In this document: piece by piece, positions 9,947 through 19,398 of the stretch
Numbering within the stretch: the first letter of the stretch is position 1
Layout: each line of letters starts with the position of its first letter
DNA from: Commensalibacter nepenthis
GTDB taxonomy: Bacteria; Pseudomonadota; Alphaproteobacteria; Acetobacterales; Acetobacteraceae
Length of the DNA: 64,000 nt
Reading direction: 5' to 3'
NCBI RefSeq assembly: GCF_029953305.1
Contig: NZ_JASBAN010000001.1
Coordinates: 1,387,501-1,451,500, forward strand
Notes under the pieces: model-generated
What the model saw: the letters and a program-made list of their open reading frames with translations, nothing else
What the model was told of the DNA's origin: nothing
The model's database searches: none
Program-made: the position numbers and the translations under genes

Positions 9947-11134
9947 ATGATGTCAGTAGAAATAAAAGTACCACAACTTGGAGAAAGCATTTCCGTTGCA
10001 ACGATTGCCAAATGGTTAAAACAACCTGGCGAACATGTGGAAATGGATGAAGCAATTGTCGAGCTGGAAACGGATAAAGTCAGTGTTGAAGTTGCAGCAT
10101 CACAAGCTGGTACTTTGGGAAATCATTTTGTGAATGAAGGAGATGAAGTTGAAGTCGGAGCGATCTTAACAACGATTGAAAAGGGTGGTGCAAAAGCGCC
10201 CGCAGCTCCAGTTACCAAAGCACCTAAGTCAGTTGAAAAGGCTGCGTCATCTCCCGAACTTCATCAACCTATGCCTGCTGCGCGTAAAATGATGGATGAA
10301 AAACAGGTTTCTGCGACACAAATTGGTCAAGGAACAGGGAAGAACGGTCGTATAACGCGTGAAGATGTTATTAACTTTGTAACAGGTGCAAATACTAAAC
10401 CAATTGCATCTGTCCCAACGCGTCAAGATGATCCTCGTGAAGAGCGCGTAAAAATGACTCGCCTACGTCGCACGATTGCTCGACGTTTGAAAGATGCCCA
10501 AGAAACAGCAGCCATGCTGACCACTTTTAACGAAGTGGATATGTCTGCAGTGATGAAATTGCGTGCTGAATATAAGGATGCATTTAACAAAAAATATGAA
10601 GATGCACGTTTAGGATTTATGTCCTTTTTTGTCAAAGCAACGGTTTCTGCTTTACAAGAATTTCCAGCAATTAATGCTCAGATTGATGGAGAAGATGTGA
10701 TCTATCGTCACTTTGTGAATATGGGGATTGCTGTTGGGGGACCAAATGGATTGGTTGTTCCAGTTTTACGGGATGCGGATCAGATGAGTTTTGCTCAGAT
10801 CGAGAGCAATATTATTGGTTTTGCAAAAAAAGCCAAAAACAATCAATTAAAAATAGATGACTTATCCGGTGGGACTTTTTCAATAACGAATGGTGGGATT
10901 TATGGTTCCTTGATGTCTACGCCGATTTTAAATATGCCGCAATCAGGTATTTTAGGAATGCATGCAATCAAAGAGCGTCCTATTGCTGAAAATGGACAAG
11001 TTGTTATTCGTCCAATGATGTATTTGGCATTATCTTATGACCATCGTATTGTTGATGGCAAAGAGGCCGTCAGTTTCTTGGTACATATTAAAGACAGAAT
11101 TGAACATCCAGAACGCTTGTTACTTGGTGTGTAA
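9947..11134 (+). CDS. sucB: Dihydrolipoyllysine-residue succinyltransferase (2-oxoglutarate dehydrogenase E2)
   Basis: Core E2 of the 2-oxoglutarate dehydrogenase complex. It transfers the succinyl group from lipoamide to CoA. 395 residues. An N-terminal lipoyl domain (about 3-77) carries Lys44 in [10 protein letters not shown] flexible Ala/Pro linker follows, then the peripheral-subunit-binding domain (about 108-145, PAARKMMDE...GRITREDV). The catalytic domain has the DHRIVDG motif, His366 and Asp370. Two ATG codons are adjacent (9947 and 9950); either gives the same protein less one Met. It lies 45 bases after sucA and 51 before lpd. Confidence 0.97.
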   Translation: MMSVEIKVPQLGESISVATIAKWLKQPGEHVEMDEAIVELETDKVSVEVAASQAGTLGNHFVNEGDEVEVGAILTTIEKGGAKAPAAPVTKAPKSVEKAASSPELHQPMPAARKMMDEKQVSATQIGQGTGKNGRITREDVINFVTGANTKPIASVPTRQDDPREERVKMTRLRRTIARRLKDAQETAAMLTTFNEVDMSAVMKLRAEYKDAFNKKYEDARLGFMSFFVKATVSALQEFPAINAQIDGEDVIYRHFVNMGIAVGGPNGLVVPVLRDADQMSFAQIESNIIGFAKKAKNNQLKIDDLSGGTFSITNGGIYGSLMSTPILNMPQSGILGMHAIKERPIAENGQVVIRPMMYLALSYDHRIVDGKEAVSFLVHIKDRIEHPERLLLGV

Positions 11135-11185
11135 TTTTACCCGATTAGACACCATTCATATTACAAATAAAGAAGGATTATCCTT

Positions 11186-12889
11186 ATGACTGTGGAAATT
11201 ATAGTTCCTGTTCTGGGCGAAAGTATTACTTCTGCTGTTGTTTCTAAATGGTTAAAGCAACCAGGTGAGGCAGTCAGTGCTGACGAGGCTATTGTTGAGT
11301 TAGAAACAGACAAGGTGAATGTAGAAGTTTCTGCCCCCGTTGCAGGAATTATAGGACAACATCAGGTTGTTGTTGGGGATGAAGTGTCCGTTGGTGCTTT
11401 ATTGGTTGTTGTCGGCGATGCTGGCGATACAGGAGCGTCAACAGCGACAGTTTCTTTGCCCCCTGTTGTCCAAGAAACAAAAGAGACTGTAACATCTGGT
11501 GATGCTGAATTTGATTTGATTGTTATTGGTGCAGGACCTGGTGGTTATGTTGCATCTATTCGTGCGGCTCAATTGGGGATGAAGGTTGCTTGTGTTGAAA
11601 AAAGAAAAACATTAGGTGGCACGTGTCTGAATGTGGGGTGTATTCCTTCAAAAGCATTATTATACGCCTCAGAACAATATGAAGCAGCACAAAAGCGATT
11701 TGCGGATTTAGGTGTATTGGTCAAAGATGTTGAGTTAGATTTGGCTAAAATGCATGCACACAAAGATTCTGTCATTAATGCGAATGTTTCAGGGATCGAG
11801 TTTCTTTTAAAGAAGAATAAAATTACGTGGTTAAAAGGAACTGCAACTATTCCTGCGCCTGGTCAAGTTTCAGTAGAGGGTAAAATTGTTACAACACGTT
11901 CTATTGTGATTGCAACAGGTAGTGAAAGTGTTTCTTTACCCAATGTAGAGATTGATGAAAAACGAGTTGTAACTTCTACTGGGGCTTTATCGCTTGAAAA
12001 AGTGCCAGAACATATAGTTGTGATTGGCGGTGGGGTTATTGGTGTTGAATTGGGCAGTGTTTGGCATCGTTTGGGTGCCAAAGTAACCATTGTTGAATAT
12101 TTTGATCGTTTATTGCCTGGATTTGATAAAGAAGTTTCTTTGACCTTTGCAAAGATATTGGAAAAACAAGGGATTCAATTAAAGCTAGCCCATAAAGTAG
12201 AAAAGTTGGAGAAAACAGGCAAAGAAACTCAGGTCACGATTAGCAATGCGGCTGGAGATCATACAGAAATTTTGTCTGCGGATGTGGTGTTGGTTTCAGT
12301 GGGTCGTCGTCCTGTGACACAAGGATTGGGTTTGGAAGCTCTTGGTGTTGCTTTGGATGAAAAAGGACGGATCAAGACCAATGGTCAGTTTCAAACCAAT
12401 ATCTCTGGGGTTTATGCTATTGGGGATGTGATTGCAGGACCTATGCTGGCACACAAGGCAGAAGAAGAAGGTGTTGCCGTGGCTGAATATCTGGCAGGGC
12501 AAAAACCGCATATCGATTATGGGTTAATTCCTAGTGTTGTTTATACAGAGCCAGAAATTGCGATGGTTGGTAAGACAGAAGAAACATTGCAAGCTGAATC
12601 GATTGAATATACAGTTGGCAAATTTCCATTTAGTGCCAATGGTCGCGCAAGAGCAATGAATCAAACAGAGGGATTTGTGAAGATTCTTGCCGATAAACGT
12701 ACCAATAAAATATTGGGTGTTCATTTAATCGGTCCACATTGTAGTGAAATGATCGCTGAAGTTGTATTGGCAATGAATTTTGGGGCTTCTGCCGAAGATA
12801 TCGCCTTGACTTGTCATGCACATCCGACCTTGACAGAATCGATCAAAGAAGCGGCTTTGGGAACACAGAAAAGATCAATTCACATGTAA
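11186..12889 (+). CDS. lpdA: Dihydrolipoyl dehydrogenase (E3) with an N-terminal lipoyl domain
   Basis: E3 flavoprotein that reoxidises dihydrolipoamide with NAD+. 567 residues, about 100 more than an ordinary E3, because residues 1-77 form a complete lipoyl domain with Lys43 in ETDKVNVEV. A Ser/Thr/Val-rich linker (about 80-107) follows. The FAD motif GAGPGG is at 115-120, the redox disulfide Cys147/Cys152 lies in GGTCLNVGC, the NAD motif GGGVIG follows, and His546/Glu551 form the C-terminal proton relay. The lipoyl domain is strikingly like that of the neighbouring sucB (both contain KWLKQPGE and [12 protein letters not shown]), suggesting domain copying within the operon. Lipoyl-E3 fusions are known from some pyruvate dehydrogenase operons. 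Confidence 0.95.
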   Translation: MTVEIIVPVLGESITSAVVSKWLKQPGEAVSADEAIVELETDKVNVEVSAPVAGIIGQHQVVVGDEVSVGALLVVVGDAGDTGASTATVSLPPVVQETKETVTSGDAEFDLIVIGAGPGGYVASIRAAQLGMKVACVEKRKTLGGTCLNVGCIPSKALLYASEQYEAAQKRFADLGVLVKDVELDLAKMHAHKDSVINANVSGIEFLLKKNKITWLKGTATIPAPGQVSVEGKIVTTRSIVIATGSESVSLPNVEIDEKRVVTSTGALSLEKVPEHIVVIGGGVIGVELGSVWHRLGAKVTIVEYFDRLLPGFDKEVSLTFAKILEKQGIQLKLAHKVEKLEKTGKETQVTISNAAGDHTEILSADVVLVSVGRRPVTQGLGLEALGVALDEKGRIKTNGQFQTNISGVYAIGDVIAGPMLAHKAEEEGVAVAEYLAGQKPHIDYGLIPSVVYTEPEIAMVGKTEETLQAESIEYTVGKFPFSANGRARAMNQTEGFVKILADKRTNKILGVHLIGPHCSEMIAEVVLAMNFGASAEDIALTCHAHPTLTESIKEAALGTQKRSIHM

Positions 12890-12970
12890 TGAATATAAAT
12901 CCTTTGTTTTTACATTCGATTACAGTATGATTCTATATTAATTAATCTTGTGTAATAAGGAGTGGTAGGA

Positions 12971-13963
12971 ATGAAGATTAATCGTATTGCTGTCAGTGTG
13001 ATTGGTGTTTTGACCGTATTGACACAAATACAATCTCAAGCAATTCCTACTTCTTTTGATATAAGAGACGATATTAAAGGGTTAGAGGATACTAGTGGCT
13101 TGCCACAATACACACCGATTCCTGATCCACATGCAGATCGTTCTTATGTGCATTTTTATAATCTGGCGGACACGTCTTTATTTAAAAAAGAGCATGAGCT
13201 GCATGGTCTCCCCCCACTACCTTCTTTAAATCAAGAAGAAGCCTATCAAGAAGCAGCAAGGCTAACTGCTTTGTTAAAAAAAACAGTTCCCAACGCTTTA
13301 ATCTATTCTTCGCAGCGAAATAAAAAATGGGTTCAACTGGCTCAAGAGGAAATGGGACGCAAAGGTCCCCCTGTTAAAAGAGCGCAATTATTAATTGTTG
13401 TGGATCGTAATCCCAAAGTCCAAGAATTATGCTTTGTATTGGCATTTCCAAAAGGACAAGGGGAGTGGAAAGCATTGGGGGGAGGAAAGGTTTCAACGGG
13501 AAATACTGCACGAAAATTATATTATATTACTCCCACGGGTGTCTTTTATAATACTGTAGAGCGAATTGGATATCGAGCATTAGGAACTAAAAATAAAAAC
13601 GGTATTCGTGGGAATGGTATTAAGGGAATGCGTGTTTGGGACTTTGGATGGCAATGGGCAGAGAAAGGTTGGTTGCCTAGCCGAGAAAAAGGACAAATTC
13701 GCCTAGAAATGCATGCGACAGATCCAGATTATTTAGAACAGCGGTTGGGTAAACCAGCATCAGAAGGATGTGTCAGGCTAGCGACGAAAATGAACGAATT
13801 TATCGATCATAATGGTATTATCGACGCATTATATACTCAAGCTGCCTACAAAGATAAACGATTTAGTTCCGTTTTATCCAAAAAGATTCAATTCACACCA
13901 TTGGCTGGGGACAAATTGGTCATTGTTGATTCTTCTCAATCCGAAGCTTCTCAACGTAGCTAG
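12971..13963 (+). CDS. L,D-transpeptidase (YkuD) family protein, exported
   Basis: Probable periplasmic enzyme that makes 3-3 crosslinks in peptidoglycan or links proteins to it. 330 residues from the ATG at 12971 (AGGAG and TAGGA lie upstream; an in-frame GTG at 12962 would add three residues). A signal peptide covers about 1-24 and ends at SQA. The YkuD active site is in the second half: His248 and, after a spacing longer than in classical members, SEGCVRL with catalytic Cys267. The long N-terminal part (25-130) is not recognised. Stand-alone gene. Substrate specificity cannot be read from the sequence. Confidence 0.8.
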   Translation: MKINRIAVSVIGVLTVLTQIQSQAIPTSFDIRDDIKGLEDTSGLPQYTPIPDPHADRSYVHFYNLADTSLFKKEHELHGLPPLPSLNQEEAYQEAARLTALLKKTVPNALIYSSQRNKKWVQLAQEEMGRKGPPVKRAQLLIVVDRNPKVQELCFVLAFPKGQGEWKALGGGKVSTGNTARKLYYITPTGVFYNTVERIGYRALGTKNKNGIRGNGIKGMRVWDFGWQWAEKGWLPSREKGQIRLEMHATDPDYLEQRLGKPASEGCVRLATKMNEFIDHNGIIDALYTQAAYKDKRFSSVLSKKIQFTPLAGDKLVIVDSSQSEASQRS

Positions 13964-14104
13964 ATCTGTATCTGTTAAGGATGATTGTTAGTGTGAGAAA
14001 TTATGTTTGGTTAATAAATAACAGTTTAGTGGTATAGACTGGGCAAAAGATTGTTTTGTATAAACTGCGTTTAGTAGTAGTAATGATTTAGAGGAGAAAA
14101 TAAC

Positions 14105-14332
14105 ATGCCTATACAAACCAAAGAAGCTGAAGCATTAGAAAAATATTTGCAAAAAAAGTTAGAAAGTAATTGCCTAAAGGTTGTCTTACCTAAACGTATT
14201 GGTCAACCCGTCGAACTGTGCGTTCAAAATGGTAAGACATCAGAATCTATCGGCACGGTTTATCGTGATGAAGATGAAGGTGAGGTTTCTTATGCAATTT
14301 CTCTAACAATTTTAGAAGAAGATTTGGAATAA
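14105..14332 (+). CDS. DUF3126 family protein
   Basis: A 75-residue acidic cytosolic protein. The C-terminal signature YRDEDEGEVSYA...ILEEDL is that of the DUF3126 family, which is found almost only in alphaproteobacteria and has no established function. A ribosome site (GAGGAG) precedes the ATG. It converges with the DUF2939 gene with only three bases between the two stop codons. Confidence 0.85.
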   Translation: MPIQTKEAEALEKYLQKKLESNCLKVVLPKRIGQPVELCVQNGKTSESIGTVYRDEDEGEVSYAISLTILEEDLE

Positions 14333-14335
14333 AAT

Positions 14336-14899
14336 TTATTTTAAATCAGATTGTTGGAAAAGCTGGAAAGTAAGCTGTTCTGAAAACTTAAAAGAAATTA
14401 CTTTCCATTTCCAATTTTGTAAATGCAACGTCATTTGAATAGAGTTTTTTTCTTCGCCTGGAATGACAATATCAGCTTGCAACGAGATTGGTGATATAAA
14501 ATGAACATGAGTCGCCATAAAAGAGCTTAGCAATGTTTTGATGGTAGAAGTGTTTTCTTCAGAATTGTCTTGTTTAAGGTGATTAATAAATTTGGCTAGA
14601 TTATCGGGTGTTAAATTTTGATCTACAGCATTAGAAATAGCCGTTTGTGCAAAAGAATTTCCAAAATCTGGTAAGTCATCTTGAGATGTCGGGGTATTCT
14701 GGACCGCTTGAGTTAAATCAGATTGTAAATTGGTTTTAATGGATTGCCAGTCCAAATACGTTACCAGCTGTGGTGTATTATAGGTTTGAATGGCTTTGTA
14801 AATAGACCATAATGTTGTGTAGGGGTATATAATGTAAAGACCACCTAAAAAAAGAAGTATAAAAATTAACTTCCATTTTTTTAAAAATGAAACAAACAT
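14336..14899 (-). CDS. DUF2939 family protein, membrane-anchored
   Basis: 187 residues. A single N-terminal membrane segment (about 11-29) follows a basic start, so the rest is expected in the periplasm. The region after the anchor (WSIYKAIQTYNTPQLVTYLDW) is the DUF2939 hallmark, in which a helix is followed by a 'domain reduced to a pocket' of unknown role. Residues 65-100 are predicted helical. Function unknown. Its stop codon lies three bases from that of the converging DUF3126 gene. Confidence 0.75.
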   Translation of the reverse strand: MFVSFLKKWKLIFILLFLGGLYIIYPYTTLWSIYKAIQTYNTPQLVTYLDWQSIKTNLQSDLTQAVQNTPTSQDDLPDFGNSFAQTAISNAVDQNLTPDNLAKFINHLKQDNSEENTSTIKTLLSSFMATHVHFISPISLQADIVIPGEEKNSIQMTLHLQNWKWKVISFKFSEQLTFQLFQQSDLK

Positions 14900-15125
14900 T
14901 TAATATTCCTTTAAAATAAAATAATCAGGTGGTGGTTTATTATATGAATATATAACAATCTGAATAGCATATAATTTTCATAGATAGAGGATTAGATAAT
15001 TGCTATAAAGAATCTTCAGAAGTCATATTAACATTAGCTGCATTTTATATTACTAATATAAGGAGCTATAAATTATTTATTTAAATTTGAAAATAAAAAT
15101 GTATATCTTTGAAAGATAGGATCAT

Positions 15126-15941
15126 ATGAACTATTGTTTTTCTGAATTGTCTATACCTTATCAATGGACAAAATATAAAATGACTGCTGCTTTGATAATT
15201 GCTTTGGTGGCTGGTGGTGTCATTTTTCCTGTTTCTGGATATGCACAAGGTTCACAAGAAAAACAATATTCACCCAGTGCAACCATTCCTGCGCAACCAA
15301 TCACACCACAAAATGGTGCTTTACCTGCGGTCAGTGGAACGGGGCAAATCCTTCCCTCCGCTGCTGATAATGCGGAAAAGGGGTCTGTAACTGGTAAGCC
15401 TTTGCCTTATTTTTTGTCCTTACGTGCCGATGAAGTCAACATGCGCGCAGGACCAGGGGTGCGTTATCCGATTAGTTGGACATATCATCGTCGTAATATG
15501 CCAGTCAAAGTGACACGAGAGTTCGATATTTGGCGATTGGTAGAAGACGTCGATGGTCAAAAAGGTTGGATCCAACAAGCTATCTTATCAGGTGGTCGCT
15601 CTTTTATTATCACAGGGGAGCCTTTGTCTGTAGGTCAGGAAGTTGCGGATTCTGGCAAGGACAAGGATAAAAAGAAAAACGACCACATGGACAGCCGTAT
15701 TGTTGGTTATATTGCCGATGCCCAATCTGTACAGCCAGGTAAAAATAGTATTATTGTTAGATCGGAACCAAAAGATACAGCCACAGCGATAGCTGTTTTA
15801 AAGCCTGGCGTTGTGGGTAGTATTAAGTCATGTCCCGCAGGATCAGAATGGTGTAATATTGCGATTAAGGGGTATAATGGTTGGATACCACGCAGTAGCT
15901 TTTGGGGAACGACACCTCAAGAAGCCATCGAAGGTCATTAA
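15126..15941 (+). CDS. Exported SH3-domain protein
   Basis: 271 residues. An N-terminal hydrophobic segment at about 20-38 after a 19-residue lead (a second ATG at codon 19, MTAALIIAL, may be the true start and would give a classical signal peptide ending at AQG). A Pro/Gln-rich linker is followed by a bacterial SH3 domain (SLRADEVNMRAGPG...YHRRNMPVKV...WIQQAIL) and a second, diverged SH3-like repeat (NSIIVRSEPK...GYNGWIPRSSFWG). Such proteins usually bind peptidoglycan or partner proteins in the periplasm. It stands alone just before pyk. No catalytic domain is seen. Confidence 0.85.
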   Translation: MNYCFSELSIPYQWTKYKMTAALIIALVAGGVIFPVSGYAQGSQEKQYSPSATIPAQPITPQNGALPAVSGTGQILPSAADNAEKGSVTGKPLPYFLSLRADEVNMRAGPGVRYPISWTYHRRNMPVKVTREFDIWRLVEDVDGQKGWIQQAILSGGRSFIITGEPLSVGQEVADSGKDKDKKKNDHMDSRIVGYIADAQSVQPGKNSIIVRSEPKDTATAIAVLKPGVVGSIKSCPAGSEWCNIAIKGYNGWIPRSSFWGTTPQEAIEGH

Positions 15942-16031
15942 GGCATTTTAGAATCAATTTTTATTGATGTTTATTGTTACAAACAAAATAACTTTGATTT
16001 ATTCATTTAGAATATAAAGGAATTACGTATT

Positions 16032-17477
16032 ATGGAAGACAAAGCTAGTTTATTAAGAGGTCGTCGAACCAAAATTGTTTCTACTTTGGGACCTGCATCT
16101 TCTACCAAAGAGATGATTCAGACATTATTTTTTGCTGGCGTTGATGTTTTTCGTTTAAATTTTTCTCATGGAACACACGAAGAGCAAGCCGCACGATACC
16201 ATATTATTCGCGAACTTGAAAAAGAAACTGGTAAAGTAATCGGGGTGCTTGCAGATATTCAAGGACCTAAATTACGTGTTGGCAACTTTGCAGACGGCAA
16301 AGTTACTCTGAAAACGGGCACCGTGTTTCGTTTGGATTTAGATACAACTTTAGGTACTGAACAGCGCGTTTGTTTGCCTCATCCAGAGATTATTAATAGT
16401 GCAGAACCTGGATGCCGTTTGTTGCTTGATGACGGTAAGTTATGTTTAATTGTTCGTAAAGTAGGTAAAGATTTCCTAGAAACTGAGGTTGTTGTTGGCG
16501 GATCATTGTCCAATCATAAAGGGGTGAATGTTCCTGATATGATTTTACCAATTCCTGCTTTGACAGAAAAAGATCATAAAGATCTTAAGTTTGCTTTGGA
16601 ACTAGGGGTTGATTTTATTGGTCTTTCCTTTGTTCAACGCCCAGAAGATGTTCAAGAAGCAAAAGATATCTCCAATGGTCGCGCATGGATTGTGACCAAG
16701 ATGGAAAAGCCACAAGCAATGCAAAATATTGATGCTATCCTAGAATTAACAGATGGTGTGATGGTTGCTCGTGGTGATCTTGGGGTGGAAATGCCCCCAG
16801 AAGAAGTGCCTTTGGCTCAGATCAAAATCATTCGTAAAGCACGCCAATTGGGTAAACCCGTGATTGTTGCAACACAAATGTTGGAAAGTATGATTTCATC
16901 TCCAACTCCAACACGTGCCGAGGCTTCAGATATTGCAACGGCTGTGTTTGAAGGTGCAGATGCTGTGATGTTGTCTGCTGAAAGTGCTGCTGGGCAATAT
17001 CCAAAAGAAGCGGTTAGCATCATGGATCGAATCATCAGTCGTGTTGAAAAAGACGATGAATGGCGTAAATTAATGGAAGCAACACGGGAACAACCACATA
17101 ATAATGTTGCAGATGCAATTGTGGCTGCTGTTCAAAAGATTTGTAACACGTTGGAAACGCCTGCTGTTGTTGCATTTACACGCAGAGGAAAAACCGCACA
17201 ACGTATGTCCAGAGAACGCCCCGATTCAATGATTTTTGGTGTAACACCAACGATGGAATCCGCCAGAAAGCTTGCGTTGGTTTGGGGGGTTCATCCGTAT
17301 CATTCTGTCACTGTTGATAATCCAGCATGTAGCGTTGAAGATATGGTTGCAGAAGCATCACGTATTGTCCAAAGCTATCAAGTTGTCACCAAAGGGGATC
17401 ATATGGTAGTTATTGCTGGTATGCCGTTTGGTCAGGCTGGTAGCACGAACTTAATCCGTGTTGTTGATATTCAATAA
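16032..17477 (+). CDS. pyk: Pyruvate kinase
   Basis: Converts phosphoenolpyruvate and ADP to pyruvate and ATP. 481 residues, normal length. The N-terminal RTKIVSTLGPASS, the substrate/metal region VFRLNFSHG, ADIQGPKLRVG, the catalytic-lysine segment WIVTKMEKPQA and the MVARGDLGVEMP motif are all present, followed by the TQMLESM and AVMLSAESAAG signatures and the C-terminal regulatory domain. Monocistronic, ended by a strong hairpin. In an acetic acid bacterium its position outside any glycolytic operon is unremarkable. Confidence 0.97.
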   Translation: MEDKASLLRGRRTKIVSTLGPASSTKEMIQTLFFAGVDVFRLNFSHGTHEEQAARYHIIRELEKETGKVIGVLADIQGPKLRVGNFADGKVTLKTGTVFRLDLDTTLGTEQRVCLPHPEIINSAEPGCRLLLDDGKLCLIVRKVGKDFLETEVVVGGSLSNHKGVNVPDMILPIPALTEKDHKDLKFALELGVDFIGLSFVQRPEDVQEAKDISNGRAWIVTKMEKPQAMQNIDAILELTDGVMVARGDLGVEMPPEEVPLAQIKIIRKARQLGKPVIVATQMLESMISSPTPTRAEASDIATAVFEGADAVMLSAESAAGQYPKEAVSIMDRIISRVEKDDEWRKLMEATREQPHNNVADAIVAAVQKICNTLETPAVVAFTRRGKTAQRMSRERPDSMIFGVTPTMESARKLALVWGVHPYHSVTVDNPACSVEDMVAEASRIVQSYQVVTKGDHMVVIAGMPFGQAGSTNLIRVVDIQ

Positions 17478-17488
17478 TTAATGACTAT

Positions 17489-17518
17489 AAAGAGGGGTTC
17501 AAATACCTCTCTTTATTA
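17489..17518 (+). terminator. Terminator of pyk, convergent with the histidine kinase gene
   Basis: A 10-pair stem, aaagaggggt (17489-17498) with acctctcttt (17505-17514, one G-T pair), and a 6-base loop, followed by a T-rich tail. The A-rich 5' side could also serve the converging minus-strand gene. Confidence 0.8.
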
Positions 17519-19144
17519 TATGAAATGATCTTTAGAATCTTCAATAGCTTTGACACAATCTGCAAGCACTGTATGGGTTATTGGTTTGCGAATAATGAAA
17601 TTTTGTTCGCGGATAAATGAATCGAATATAATGGGTGTCTCCTCATACCCTGTAATAAATAAAATAGGGAGTTGAGGAAAATTTTGGTTAATTATTGATA
17701 AGAAATCCGTAGGCGTATTGGGTAAAATACGGGTATCAATCGCAACAAAGCTGAACTGATCGTCGCTTTTGAGTAAAGTAAAGGTTTCCTTGGTTGTTTG
17801 AGCGATGGTCATTGAATATCCTAAATCCTTTAGATTCTCGCTGAGCAACATGCATAGATGATTATCTTGTGAAATCAGTAATGTTTTAAGCAAGTTCACT
17901 TTGGTAGAGTTGCTATTTAATTTTTGTATCGTCATAGAATTATAATAGCGAGGTAAAAAAAGGCTAATTCTTGTCCCTACTTTGGGATTGGAATCGATGG
18001 TCAAATGCCCGTTGGATTGTTTGGTAAATCCATAAGCCATTGACAACCCAAGACCGGCGCGCTTTCCTAGAGGTTTTGTCGTAAAAAATGGGTCTGTAGC
18101 TCTGTTAATAATGTCAGGAGGCATGCCAATTCCATTATCCTGAATAAGAATATTAATATATTCCCCCTGCTTGATAAATTTGCGCAGGGGATGCGATGGT
18201 GTGACCCTTACATTATGTGTCTCTATGATAATTTTGCCATTTGAAGAGCGGATGGCTTCGCAGGCATTTTGGAAAATATGTATAATAGCATTTTTTAAAT
18301 GTTCTGGATCACAAAAAACTGACCAAATATCTGCTTCTAACTGAATTTGTAAGTTGATATGTTTCTTAATGGTATCTTTATCTTCTTTAATAAAATTTTG
18401 AAAAGTATCTAATAGAACTTGTATCGTGTGGTTGGGATCGATGATGTGTGGCGCTAGAATCTGTCGTCTAGAAAAAGAAAGAAGTTGATGTGTAATTTCG
18501 GTAGCTTGTGTTGCAGCTTTTTGGGCAGCGTGGATATAACGAGGCAGTAAGTCTGCTTTATTTTGTTCAATGCGCATCTGCATCAGTTCTAGGTTGCCAA
18601 TAATACCAGCTAGTAAGGTATTGAAGTCATGTGCTAATCCACCGATCAGCTGTTCAATTGTTTGGATTGGAGAATTGGTGGATAGACTCGATTCCGTCAC
18701 GATACTCAACATTCCTTGGACTTGATTTTGTTCACCGAGAATAGGATTATATGTCACTTCTATTTGTGTTGGTGTTGAGTGCTGATGGGTTACGCCAGGA
18801 ATTTGATAGTCGCTTGTATATTGAATGGTTTCTTTTTGATAAACAGCACTGACAATTTGGTTAAAGTGGGATTTGCGTTCAGGCCATACATCTATTAATG
18901 GTCTGCCCAATAAAGCTGGGTGTTTTGTGCCGATTAATTTTGCATAAGCATCATTATATAAAGCAATATTTTCTCTTCCCCAGTAAATAACCATAGGTAA
19001 AGATGTGTTTAAAACCAATGATAAAATTGCTTGCAAATTTAGAGGCCAAGAATCTTGCTTACCTAATAAGGTAGTGTTCCAATCAAAGCTGCTGATAAGT
19101 TGTTTGACGGTCAATAGTTCTGAAGTTGGAACGGGTTCTGTCAT
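17516..19144 (-). CDS. Hybrid sensor histidine kinase (PAS-HisKA-HATPase-receiver)
   Basis: 542 residues without a membrane segment, so a soluble sensor. A PAS domain spans about 35-150 (with VIYWGRENIALYNDAYAKLIG). The dimerisation/phosphoacceptor helix has GGLAHDFNTLL with His172. The ATPase domain (about 270-405) contains the N-box, DNGIGMP and GLGLSMAYGF. The C-terminal receiver domain (about 418-540) has phosphoacceptor Asp470 in FVAIDTRI and the conserved Lys520 in RKPI. The usual acidic pair at the start of the receiver is weak (ISQDNH). No response regulator lies next to it, so its output partner is unknown. The H-box is of the HDFNNLL class often found in PAS-linked kinases. Confidence 0.9.
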   Translation of the reverse strand: MTEPVPTSELLTVKQLISSFDWNTTLLGKQDSWPLNLQAILSLVLNTSLPMVIYWGRENIALYNDAYAKLIGTKHPALLGRPLIDVWPERKSHFNQIVSAVYQKETIQYTSDYQIPGVTHQHSTPTQIEVTYNPILGEQNQVQGMLSIVTESSLSTNSPIQTIEQLIGGLAHDFNTLLAGIIGNLELMQMRIEQNKADLLPRYIHAAQKAATQATEITHQLLSFSRRQILAPHIIDPNHTIQVLLDTFQNFIKEDKDTIKKHINLQIQLEADIWSVFCDPEHLKNAIIHIFQNACEAIRSSNGKIIIETHNVRVTPSHPLRKFIKQGEYINILIQDNGIGMPPDIINRATDPFFTTKPLGKRAGLGLSMAYGFTKQSNGHLTIDSNPKVGTRISLFLPRYYNSMTIQKLNSNSTKVNLLKTLLISQDNHLCMLLSENLKDLGYSMTIAQTTKETFTLLKSDDQFSFVAIDTRILPNTPTDFLSIINQNFPQLPILFITGYEETPIIFDSFIREQNFIIRKPITHTVLADCVKAIEDSKDHFI

Positions 19145-19332
19145 TACGATGCCTTGCGTATTTTACATCATCAAAGAGTATTGGGTTGTTAAATGATATT
19201 ATACCCGTTTTTATTTTATTTTAAACTCTGTCTGGCAATAACGTGATTTTCTTTTGAATGAAATTTTATTTCCAAGATTATTTTACATTCAGGGTTTGTT
19301 TTAAGTTGTCTCAAATATTTTATAATAGGATA

Positions 19333-19398
19333 ATAAGATACTGCTTGGTAAGTCGACGCAACTTATCTGTAAAGAGGAGCTGTTCTCCTCTTTGTTTT
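19333..19398 (+). ncRNA. Candidate small RNA with own promoter and terminator
   Basis: A perfect TATAAT at 19321-19326 (with a weak TTGTTT at 19296-19301) is followed within 70 bases by a strong intrinsic terminator on the same strand, with no protein frame between them. Both neighbouring genes are on the minus strand, so the terminator does not belong to them. The start at 19333 is estimated from the -10 box. No known RNA family recognised. Confidence 0.4.
19371..19398 (+). terminator. Orphan rho-independent terminator
   Basis: Nine-pair perfect stem aaagaggag (19371-19379) / ctcctcttt (19385-19393), 5-base loop, followed by gtttt. It lies on the plus strand between two minus-strand genes. 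Confidence 0.8.
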
